Shown here: positions 1-5,620 of the stretch, piece by piece
Position numbering within the stretch: the stretch's first letter is position 1
Layout: every line of letters starts with the position of its first letter
Source: an uncultured bacterium
GTDB lineage: Bacteria > Bacillota > Clostridia > Oscillospirales > Butyricicoccaceae
Assembly (NCBI GenBank): GCA_905215125.1
Contig: CAJMOV010000127.1
Location: forward strand, 1-5,999
Length of the DNA: 5,999 nucleotides
Direction: 5' to 3'
Made by a program: the position numbers and the translations under genes
The notes under the pieces: model-generated
Databases searched by the model: none
The model's input: only the letters and a program-made list of their open reading frames with translations
Told to the model about the DNA's origin: nothing

Positions 1-41
1 GATCAGAATTATACGCATTACGCGCCTGTCATATTTTATCT

Positions 42-422
42 TCATACGTCTTTATACAGGCCGCGGGTAGGGTAGCCATTGGCGATGATGCCCATGACCT
101 TGGGGTCGCTGGCCTTTTCTTCCGCAATGTAGGCAACGCTTTCCCCGATACCGACCGTCTGCGGCACGCCGGGATCGGTGGGATTGACGCAATAGGCGGG
201 GATTTCCTTGGTCTCGCCTTTGGCGTTGACATAGTTGTAATAGACGTAATTGAGGTTTTGCACCCTGCCGTTGACCGACAGGTAGGACAGCTTTGTACCG
301 CCGTTGTAGATGTCGATTTCGCCAAGGGCCTCGTCTGCGGTATCTGCCGCAAAGATACCAGTGGGTAGCAGCGAAAGGGCCATAGCCACCGCCAGCAGGG
401 CTGAGATAAATCTTTTTTTCAT
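42..422 (-). CDS. Truncated Cys-Gln thioester-domain surface protein (N-terminal part only)
   Basis: This is a secreted protein that resembles the start of Cys-Gln thioester-bond-forming surface proteins (TED adhesins) of Gram-positive bacteria. These proteins attach covalently to target surfaces and are normally sortase-anchored. Residues 1-25 form a signal peptide: MKKR, a hydrophobic stretch, then a likely cut after GIFA. The segment DIYNGG..LSYLSVNGR and the motif PAYCVNP give the likely reactive Cys78. The ATG is preceded by GGAGG with a 6-nt spacer (429-433). The 126-aa frame ends in TGA at 42-44, right after GYPTRGL. Relatives would continue through a Gln-containing motif, further domains and a C-terminal anchor, and none of these is here, so no thioester could form. 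The sequence left of about position 50 no longer looks like this family, which suggests an insertion, deletion or rearrangement. It lies downstream of a sortase gene but behind its own terminator. Family call is fairly sure; the cause of truncation is inferred. Confidence 0.75.
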   Translation of the reverse strand: MKKRFISALLAVAMALSLLPTGIFAADTADEALGEIDIYNGGTKLSYLSVNGRVQNLNYVYYNYVNAKGETKEIPAYCVNPTDPGVPQTVGIGESVAYIAEEKASDPKVMGIIANGYPTRGLYKDV

Positions 423-446
423 AGTTTGCCTCCAAACATGTGAATG

Positions 447-474
447 AAAAAAGCGATATGCGAGAGCATACCGC
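447..474 (-). terminator. Intrinsic terminator between the sortase gene and the thioester-protein gene
   Basis: On the minus strand a 9-bp stem, GCGGTATGC/GCATATCGC (one G-T pair), closes a TCTC loop and is followed directly by six T residues at 447-452. It can end transcripts coming from the sortase gene (stop at 516-518). Its T-tract ends only 13 nt before the GGAGG of the thioester-protein gene, so it could also act as an attenuator for that gene. Confidence 0.8.
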
Positions 475-490
475 CTGCTTACTTATTAAA

Positions 491-506
491 TCTCACCGTG
501 AGACGT
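491..506. repeat. Palindrome copy 1 (TCTCAC-C-GTGAGA)
   Basis: A perfect 6-bp inverted repeat around one base lies at 491-503. On the minus strand it reads ACGTCTCACGGTGAGA. It shares the CGTCTCACGGTG core with the hairpin in front of mobC (5947-5975) and resembles a palindrome inside the membrane-protein gene (1382-1404). It sits between the sortase stop and the terminator at 447-474, about 70 nt before the thioester-protein start. It could be an operator or a relic of a terminator. The function is unknown. Confidence 0.55.
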
Positions 507-515
507 ATTCTTTGA

Positions 516-1241
516 TTATGCTTCCGCGCGGACGCACCAGCGATAGTCAGGCTGATTTTTCACGCATGTAATCAGCGTAAGGACATTTTTAGTGCCGGCA
601 TCCAGGACAGATACGTTATCTGCCGGGATTTTACTAACAGATTTAACCGTGTATTCCCGAGTTCCCAACGGTGTAATCCAGTGTATGGCGTCTCCTGTGT
701 TGAGTGTGTGAATCCTGCCAAAATAGCTGTTAATGCCGCGATTATGGCCTGCCAACGCCACATTTCCATCCCAAAGGCTGGTGCTTTCAAAATGTCCCAC
801 GCCCTGAGCGAGCGAGCTGTCACCTGTTCCCTGATACACATTGACGTACAGGCTGATAACCGGAATCTCAAGCCTGCCCAGCAGCTCGCCGGCTTCATAT
901 GTTACCGCAGATATGCCGGAAATGTCCGGCGGGATCGTTGTGCCGCCCATAGCAGTTGGAGTTGATGCCGCGTCCCTATCCGAAAGGTTCGGGGTCAATG
1001 GCTCGCCGCTGTTTAGGATATAGGCGATAGGGCTTCCAAAAGCTGGCGGAACAAGCGCGGCATTTTTGCTCCTGTCCATGTTGGCGGGTTCATCTGTGGT
1101 AACATAGATTGTATTATCTGACGTAGGCTGTCCAAACAGGCTTTGCTTTGGGCCGTCAATGGTATATTCCAGGGCTGCGGCAGGCAGCATAGCATTAAGC
1201 AGACAACATAGAGTAAGCCCTGCACATATGCGGCGCTTCAT
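516..1241 (-). CDS. Class D-type sortase
   Basis: This 241-aa extracytoplasmic cysteine transpeptidase cleaves a sorting signal in a secreted protein and joins it to an amino-group acceptor on the cell wall or another pilin. Residues 1-24 form a signal peptide or N-terminal anchor (KRR, then a hydrophobic run to PAAALE). Residues 25-115 are a low-complexity stalk. The catalytic domain starts near 120 (LGRLEIPVISLYVNVYQGT). The triad is visible: His166 in LAGHNRG, Cys226 in TLITC and Arg234 in YRWCV. The GHFESTSLWDGNVALAGHNRG stretch and the compact C-terminus fit class D rather than A or B. Its ATG overlaps the TGA of the preceding gene (ATGA, 1238-1241), so the two are probably translated together. 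The gene looks intact. The obvious candidate substrate is the thioester protein, whose anchor region is missing here. No LPXTG-like motif is visible in the window's complete proteins. Confidence 0.9.
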   Translation of the reverse strand: MKRRICAGLTLCCLLNAMLPAAALEYTIDGPKQSLFGQPTSDNTIYVTTDEPANMDRSKNAALVPPAFGSPIAYILNSGEPLTPNLSDRDAASTPTAMGGTTIPPDISGISAVTYEAGELLGRLEIPVISLYVNVYQGTGDSSLAQGVGHFESTSLWDGNVALAGHNRGINSYFGRIHTLNTGDAIHWITPLGTREYTVKSVSKIPADNVSVLDAGTKNVLTLITCVKNQPDYRWCVRAEA

Positions 1242-2140
1242 TTCACATACCCCCGTTTCTTATTCCGGATATGCCGACTCAACCGCCAGCCGCCATATCC
1301 AATGCCGCCCAGCGATATACCCGTAAGCGGAATAACGGCAGGCCATGTCAGCTCATTGGCGGCTTTGTCAGCCTGCGCGAATTGCGTCTCATCGTGAGAC
1401 GCAAATACAGCGGTGTAAATGATGCTGTCGCAGCTTGTCTTGGTAAGCTCGCCCGTATAATCTGCCGTGACAACATATCCGGTCGCGTATTTGCTGGAAA
1501 CCGTACCTGTATAAGTTGCCGCTGCATTATATCTAATGTCGTGGCTGCTGCTTCCGAAAACGTCTGTGCTTTCCTGCCACTCCACATCCTGTAAAGTCAG
1601 TGTCCGGCCGTTTTCAGTGATGGTTTTCGGGATCAGCGACAAGTCTGCATCGGATAAATTGGGGTAGGCCCGTTGAGCTGATACAGTTTTACTGGCAGTC
1701 TTATAACCTGCGGGTTCGACTTCTATGCTGGTGTAATCAGGTGTCAATGTGCCGGAATACCCGTCATCAGTAGTGATTTCCAATGACGGCGCCAGCTCTT
1801 TTAAGATGCTTTCCAGCTCGTCGGTGCTGGTATTCAAAGTAACCGTTTCAATGTGATTTTTGCTGTCTGTCTCGGTCAAGTCCTGTTTTAAAATATCCTG
1901 TAAAGAGTATGTACGGCCCTCCCGCTGAAAATTTGCCGTAGGGATAGCGCCGGGGTCATCCGCCGCCGACAGGCAGTATATCTTTTCCAGATAGTAAACG
2001 CCGTTTTCCTCTGCTGCCCGTACCTCCGTGGGATAGACTGCGGCAGGCGGCGTGGTATCTGCCGCCAACGCCCGCAAAGAACATATGCCAAAGAGCAAAC
2101 ATACTGAAAGGCCGCATAAAGCCCTGTGTCTGTATTTCAT
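1238..2140 (-). CDS. Secreted membrane-anchored protein with two degenerate repeats
   Basis: This 300-aa protein of unknown function is found beside a sortase in a conjugative-element setting. Residues 1-27 are a signal peptide with a cut after ALA. Residues 28-262 are extracellular. A single hydrophobic segment at about 266-285 is followed by the basic tail RHIRNKKR, which predicts a C-terminal membrane anchor with the bulk outside the cell. Two related units can be seen. One is at about 66-142 (IPTANF..GRTYSLQD...GYSGTL...IEVEP). The other is at about 170-232 (IPKTIT..GRTLTLQD...TYTGTV...ADYTGEL). The start is supported by GGAGG at 2151-2155, 10 nt upstream. No LPXTG-like motif is seen, so it is probably not a sortase substrate; a role in surface display or assembly with the sortase is inferred from the ATGA overlap. 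The codons for ASHDETQ carry a perfect palindrome (1382-1404). Confidence 0.8.
   Translation of the reverse strand: MKYRHRALCGLSVCLLFGICSLRALAADTTPPAAVYPTEVRAAEENGVYYLEKIYCLSAADDPGAIPTANFQREGRTYSLQDILKQDLTETDSKNHIETVTLNTSTDELESILKELAPSLEITTDDGYSGTLTPDYTSIEVEPAGYKTASKTVSAQRAYPNLSDADLSLIPKTITENGRTLTLQDVEWQESTDVFGSSSHDIRYNAAATYTGTVSSKYATGYVVTADYTGELTKTSCDSIIYTAVFASHDETQFAQADKAANELTWPAVIPLTGISLGGIGYGGWRLSRHIRNKKRGYVK
1382..1404. repeat. Palindrome copy 2 (TTGCGTCTCA-TCG-TGAGACGCAA), inside a gene
   Basis: A perfect 10-bp inverted repeat with a 3-nt centre lies in the coding sequence of the membrane-anchored protein. It encodes the residues around ASHDETQ and sits about 140 nt before the sortase start. 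It matches the GCGTCTCAC...TGAGACGC core of the mobC-proximal hairpin. It could be a binding site or hairpin; coincidence with coding sequence cannot be excluded. Confidence 0.5.
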
Positions 2141-2200
2141 ATACCAAAAACCTCCGGTTTATAGGGTAAAGCTCAGGCAGCGCACACCGCCGCCCAAAAT

Positions 2201-2230
2201 CACAAAAGCCGGCTCATGCCGGCTTTTGTG
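2201..2230. terminator. Symmetric (bidirectional) intrinsic terminator
   Basis: A perfect 13-bp stem, CACAAAAGCCGGC/GCCGGCTTTTGTG, closes a TCAT loop. Because the stem carries AAAA on one side and TTTT on the other, it presents a GC-rich hairpin with a U-rich 3' side in both directions. On the minus strand it would end the mobilization operon after the ArdC-like gene (stop at 2392) and separate it from the surface-protein/sortase pair that starts at 2140. Confidence 0.8.
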
Positions 2231-2263
2231 GTGTGTTTCCCTTGGTAACAGCAATGCCGTCAA

Positions 2264-2350
2264 ACGCCGTTTGTCAAGGCCCGCCCGGCCATTTGGCCAG
2301 GCGGCTCGCGGCGATTGCGTCAGCAATCGTCCGGCCTTGACTTGCGGCGT
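2264..2350. other. Structured intergenic element, predicted three-way junction (RNA or single-stranded DNA)
   Basis: An 87-nt region can fold on either strand. The outer stem pairs ACGCCG (2264-2269) with CGGCGT (2345-2350), then, after a 3x3 internal loop, GTCAAGGCC (2273-2281) with GGCCTTGAC (2333-2341). Two hairpins lie inside. One pairs CGCC (2282-2285) with GGCG (2300-2303) and GGCC with GGCC around ATTT, with one C/A mismatch. The other pairs CGATTGC (2312-2318) with GCAATCG (2323-2329) around GTCA. It is in a non-coding gap directly after the mobilization operon. It could be a 3' UTR structure, a small RNA, or a folded DNA site such as a single-strand origin. I cannot assign it to a known family. 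Confidence 0.5.
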
Positions 2351-2364
2351 ATGGCGGCTACAAT
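2337..2364 (+). promoter_or_regulatory. Possible plus-strand sigma-70 promoter (antisense to the ArdC-like gene)
   Basis: TTGACT (2337-2342) and TACAAT (2359-2364) are separated by 16 nt; each matches five of six consensus bases. It would transcribe rightward into the 3' end of the ArdC-like gene as antisense. Its -35 box is also part of the right arm of the structured element, so the match may be fortuitous. No plus-strand gene follows. Confidence 0.2.
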
Positions 2365-2391
2365 CTATGGAAGGGAAACGCACCGCAAATA

Positions 2392-3276
2392 CTATCTCAT
2401 CATACTACGGCGTTGAAAAGTACGCTCATGCTTTACAGGATGAATTGTCTTTTCGATACTGTCGCTAATATTGCGCGCCATATTGCGAAGAGAGTCCAGG
2501 GCCTCGCCCCGGTCATGCGGTTCATATCCTTCATACAGTAAAGCAAGCTGATTTAGCGCATTGGCATTTGGCTGTGGGTGGTCTACGCCAAAACGCCGGC
2601 ATAGCATATACCCCATGCTTTCGGCGTCTAACATGCAAGTCTCGCGGTCGAAATATTGATTGCGGCCTTTATTGTGTATCCTGGCGTAACCGATTTCATC
2701 TGAAAGAGCCGCAAAGACTTCCAGCTCGCCGCAAGCAGGATTAACGGCAATGCTCATATTTTGTTCATTGTAGAGGGCCGGTATGGCAAGGCTCTTATCC
2801 TCAATAAACGGGACGGGGGAATAATTCATCAGTACAGCCAGCGCTTTGCTTGTTTGTGGGTTGTCTTGGGTGAGCATAGCCGGGGGCTTTAGCTCCCTGC
2901 CGGTGGTTTGGCTGACATCATAGTAATCGCCTATGGGATACCACTTGCGTGTCTGCTGCTGTGAGGAAAACACCTTAGCGCCGTTATTGATGGCGTCATC
3001 GCGCACATACCGTCCCTGTCTGTGCTAAAATTCTTTGGGGCCGATGATGCTGGCCGCTTTGAGCTGAAACATTGTCAACGCAATATTGCCGGGGCTGTAT
3101 ATGATATTGTCTGCTTGCAGCTTTAAATACTTTAGGTACGTTTCCGGATCGGTTGTAATTTCCGTCAGTGCTGCATTTCGCATTTCGGACAGGCTTTCCC
3201 GTTCAGCTTGCCGTTCTGTGCGCCATGCCTCGTCACGGGCGGATTTTTCCTGAATGAGATCGCTGATGCTCGGCAT
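2392..3276 (-). pseudogene. ArdC/LtrC-like conjugative-element protein, interrupted by an in-frame TAG
   Basis: Two stretches in the same frame (3276-3028 and 3024-2392) read as one 294-codon gene split by TAG at 3025-3027. The first part (83 aa) has NIIYSPGN..LTMFQLKAA..GPKEF, then after the stop HRQGRYVRDDA..GAKVF. This is the layout of the ArdC-type N-terminal single-stranded-DNA-binding domain, in which a Trp normally precedes the GR motif; TAG sits at that Trp, one base from TGG. The C-terminal part resembles the zincin-like domain of this group, but the metal motif is degenerate: SDEIGY stands where HExxH would be, while LDAES and YMLCRRFG remain. The product probably acts on or protects incoming DNA. 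The most natural start is Met at 3276, with AGGAGG 6 nt upstream. If the TAG is real, the result is an 83-aa fragment, possibly plus a 204-aa piece starting at GTG 3006. Confidence 0.75.
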
Positions 3277-3282
3277 TTCCTT

Positions 3283-3288
3283 CCTCCT
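3283..3288 (-). promoter_or_regulatory. Ribosome binding site that fixes the ArdC-like start
   Basis: AGGAGG lies 6 nt before the ATG at 3274-3276. It favours that start (MPSISD) over the in-frame ATG at 3303, which would put the ribosome site inside the gene. The site overlaps the TAG stop (3287-3289) of the restored pcfB frame, which points to translational coupling. Confidence 0.7.
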
Positions 3289-3872
3289 ATCTGGTTTTCT
3301 CATGTGTCTTTTCGACAGGCCGTTTTTGTTCTGATATGGCTTTTAACTGCCTGAGCCGCGCTTTGACCGACAGCTTTTGTTCAGTATCGGCTGCTGTCTG
3401 AGACGGTTTCGAGCCAATCCCGCGCCCGGTCGAGGATTTCTCTTGTCGAGCGCGGGACGGCGCTTTTTTTGTTGTGTTGTCTCCCTGTTCTTTGACCGGC
3501 GCCGGATACCCCAGCATCTCCATGATGTAATTCAGGCTGGCCGCATAAGTCTCGGTGGAGACAATGTTGACAAGCCCGCTGTCTGCCCCTCTTTTTTTGA
3601 CCGGCAGATATAGGACGCCGATTTCTTTGCTTGCGATTTTTTGGAACCGGGGAAAATCTTCTTTCTTGATCTGGATCACCAACGGGGGGGTTGGGGTCGC
3701 GGGCCAGCCTTGCCGCGCTCGCGCGGCCAATTACCTTATAGTCCTGCCTGGCAAGGGCAAGAAGCAAAGCCGCTACATTCTTTAGCCCTGTACCGGCCAG
3801 TTTGACTGCGCTCTCGGTCGCCTGAATACCTTCCTTGACAACCAGATCGGCAGCTTCGGCACTGACATCCAT
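3287..3872 (-). pseudogene. pcfB: PcfB-family (DUF3801) conjugation protein, frameshifted
   Basis: PcfB-family proteins are accessory relaxosome proteins that link the relaxase-bound DNA to the coupling protein in Gram-positive conjugation. The start at 3872 (MDVSAEAADLVV) has AAGGAAGG at 3881-3888. Residues 1-63 (EGIQATESAVKLAGTGLKNVAALLLALARQ...ARDPNPP) match the family's N-terminus. The C-terminal half (LVIQIKKEDFPRFQKIA...GVLYLPVKKRG, then NYIMEMLGYPAP and a basic tail) is in the +1 frame and runs to TAG at 3287. The two halves meet at seven G on the plus strand (3684-3690; seven C in the mRNA sense). With six C the gene would read through as ARDPNPPLVIQ, about 194 aa. As written, the first frame ends at 3381 after an unrelated tail. 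Possible causes are mutation, a homopolymer sequencing error, or slippage that makes both products. Domain call is fairly sure; the cause is open. Confidence 0.75.
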
Positions 3873-4344
3873 TGCAGTTACCTTCCTTTCTCAACATAGT
3901 GATAAAATCCAGTGTATTTGCGATTGGCGCACAGCTTCGGTAATGCCGTATGGTATCCCGCATGTTTACGGCTGCATCCTGCGGCGTAAGCGCGGCGATA
4001 CGTTCTACATCGCGGATTGTATCGGCGTAGTCGAGCGCCGTGACGCTGCCAAACACATGGCCCCGTACAGTTCGGGAAACATGGAGATACAGCGCGTCCA
4101 CATGCGGCCCCGGAATGTGGCTGTACGCCGTCCAGCACAAAAAGGCATAGCTTTGGGGAGTAAACACCTCTGCGGCAGAAAACATATGGCTTTTCTCCCT
4201 TCGTGCCAGAAATAGAAAATCCCTGTCCTTATGCCGTTTCAGCTTTTGAATATCCAGAGCAAGGCTGGAGTAGTCAAGCTGCGGGCGGCAGTCAGCGAAC
4301 AGGGTTAAAATGCCGATGAGATCGGCCTTGATTAACTTCATCAT
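3736..4344 (-). CDS. Unrecognised mobilization-operon protein between relaxase and pcfB
   Basis: I do not recognise this 202-aa soluble protein with confidence. No signal peptide or membrane segment is visible. The core, about residues 20-155, contains DFLFLARREKSHMFSAAEVF, then a Tyr/His-rich stretch (YALYLHV-like: VDALYLHVSRTVRGHVFGSVTALDY is at about 84-107). Its position suggests a relaxosome or transfer accessory role, inferred from context only. Two tandem ATGs (4344 and 4341) follow AAGGAAAAGG; the second has better spacing. The start overlaps the end of the relaxase gene by 53 nt. The frame runs 137 nt into pcfB, and its last 45 or so residues are Cys/Gly/Arg-rich (NCNGCQCRSCRSGCQG), as expected for a shadow of pcfB. 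Another frame ends at TAA 3878-3880, just before pcfB, so a 3'-end frameshift that lost the native stop is possible. Confidence 0.6.
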   Translation of the reverse strand: MMKLIKADLIGILTLFADCRPQLDYSSLALDIQKLKRHKDRDFLFLARREKSHMFSAAEVFTPQSYAFLCWTAYSHIPGPHVDALYLHVSRTVRGHVFGSVTALDYADTIRDVERIAALTPQDAAVNMRDTIRHYRSCAPIANTLDFITMLRKEGNCNGCQCRSCRSGCQGRYSGDRERSQTGRYRAKECSGFASCPCQAGL

Positions 4345-5620
4345 CCTTTTCCTTATTTTGCTCTCCTTTCTCGTTTTGTTTAGACCACTCTACACAGCTT
4401 TTCATTTGTAGCTTGATACGGGGCATGTCGGCCTCGATCTGGACGCAGGTTTTCAGGCTGCTTCTGAGCTGGCGCAGCTCTTGGTTGATACGCTGTATTT
4501 GCGCTTCTGCACAGTCGGTCTTGTACTTGTATAATTTTTTTCGCTCGTCGATCAGCACGTCAATTCGGGCCTGCAATGCGTCATACAGCATGGCAAGCTG
4601 CGCGCCGTTGTCTATATGGTACTGACGAATCAGGGTGAATTGACGCTGATACCGTTTCAGCCTGGTAACGTCCCGGCGCACAGGAAAAGACGGAGGATGG
4701 CCGATGGGCCTGCCCCTGCCGAGCAGATACAGGTAATACATATACAGGGCGGCAAATCCGTGCGGCTTCACGGGGGCAAGCAGCGTGCCCGATCGCACCT
4801 GATACCGCCTGCTGGCGCGTGGCTGCCTGTATGGATCTTGCCTGCCTGCTTTAATCCGGTTTCGGATAGCGGCCTCTGTATACCCGTTTTTTAGCTGGTC
4901 TAAACGGATAAACCGCTTGCCGTCAGGCGGTTTGACGGCAGTATACTTGACATGAGCGCCGTATTTTACGGAATATCCGTACCGGCGCAAGGTGCTGAGA
5001 AACATGCCAAACGTGATGCTTTCCTTGATGGCGGCGTCAATATCCCGTTGTATCAGGCTGGTGACGGTCGGCCTGCCTTTTCGCTCGGCATCCCATTGTG
5101 CATAATGCTTTCCCTTATTTTCAGGCTCAATAACTGTAAGACCACGCTCGCGGCTGACGGCATTGGAAATACCGCGCAAGTCGGAAAAATAGGCTTTAAA
5201 ATCGCTTCGGTATTTCTTCCCATCCACAAATGAAACGGAATTAAAAACGATATGACAATGGAAATGTTCACGGTTTAAGTGTGTAGCGACAACTGCTTCA
5301 AAATGCTCTCTCAGAAGCCTCTGCGCAAGCTCCACCCCGGCGGCATGGGCCTGCTGCGGTGTGACTTCGCCAGGGGCATAGGAGTGGATGATATGATACC
5401 CCAGCACGCCGCCGCATTTGTCCCATCGCCGCTTGGTTGCCTGCATTTGTGCATATGCAGCGCCGGCTTCACAGTTGATACCGGTGACAAGCTCATACGG
5501 CTGCGCCGGGCAATACCCATGCGTTAAAGCCAGCTTTATGCCTCTTTTGTGCTCGTCCAGCACATAGCTGATACAGTGGTCGAGGCGATGATGCACAGCG
5601 ATGATTTTGTCATAGGCCAT
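4292..5620 (-). CDS. MobA/VirD2-family relaxase (mobilization nuclease)
   Basis: This 442-aa relaxase would nick one strand at oriT, stay linked to the 5' end through a tyrosine and guide the strand to the recipient. The N-terminal nuclease domain spans about residues 1-250. Tyr19 in CISYVLDEHK is the likely catalytic tyrosine. The three-His metal motif is clear: THLNREHFHCHIVFNSVS with His114, His121 and His123. GGVLGYHIIHSYAPGEVTP (about 70-88) is the usual segment before it. Residues about 350-420 are charged and helical (RKKLYKYKTDCAEAQIQRI..), probably a coiled coil. The length fits relaxases of small mobilization modules in Clostridia elements. Its ATG overlaps the mobC stop (TAATG, 5618-5622), so translation is coupled. 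The gene looks intact, unlike two of its downstream neighbours. The relaxase call is firm; the MOB_P-type assignment rests on the motif order. Confidence 0.93.
   Translation of the reverse strand: MAYDKIIAVHHRLDHCISYVLDEHKRGIKLALTHGYCPAQPYELVTGINCEAGAAYAQMQATKRRWDKCGGVLGYHIIHSYAPGEVTPQQAHAAGVELAQRLLREHFEAVVATHLNREHFHCHIVFNSVSFVDGKKYRSDFKAYFSDLRGISNAVSRERGLTVIEPENKGKHYAQWDAERKGRPTVTSLIQRDIDAAIKESITFGMFLSTLRRYGYSVKYGAHVKYTAVKPPDGKRFIRLDQLKNGYTEAAIRNRIKAGRQDPYRQPRASRRYQVRSGTLLAPVKPHGFAALYMYYLYLLGRGRPIGHPPSFPVRRDVTRLKRYQRQFTLIRQYHIDNGAQLAMLYDALQARIDVLIDERKKLYKYKTDCAEAQIQRINQELRQLRSSLKTCVQIEADMPRIKLQMKSCVEWSKQNEKGEQNKEKDDEVNQGRSHRHFNPVR

Noticed and set aside
1..41. Left edge as the end of a named insertion sequence or group II intron
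   Set aside because: Only 41 bases are visible, with no recognisable intron 5' motif, terminal inverted repeat or target duplication that could be checked.
2269..2281. TTGACA on the minus strand as a -35 box for the surface-protein gene
   Set aside because: No acceptable -10 sequence lies 16-18 nt downstream, and any transcript would meet the terminator at 2201-2230 before the gene.
2159..2383. Minus-strand 74-aa open frame across the intergenic gap
   Set aside because: It spans the three-way-junction element and the terminator, and its composition (Arg/Leu/Pro-rich, no domain) follows from the inverted repeats. It is best explained as a by-product of structured non-coding DNA.
2367..2468. 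Plus-strand 33-aa frame starting MEGKRTANTISS, just after the promoter-like pair
   Set aside because: It has no ribosome site, its ATG lies upstream of the start site that promoter would give, and most of it is antisense to the clearly coding 3' end of the ArdC-like gene.
3449..3470. Plus-strand hairpin AGCGC/GCGCT followed by seven T
   Set aside because: The stem is only 5 bp, there is no plus-strand gene to terminate, and the T run is the complement of Lys codons in pcfB.
3549..3562. GTCTC-GGTG-GAGAC as a possible fourth copy of the palindrome
   Set aside because: The arms are only 5 bp and the flanks do not match the CGTCTCAC core; it lies in pcfB codons for STET and is likely chance.
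3835..4215. Long plus-strand frames opposite the unrecognised gene and opposite the relaxase gene
   Set aside because: They are antisense to genes with clear motifs and good ribosome sites, and they show no recognisable domain or own ribosome site.
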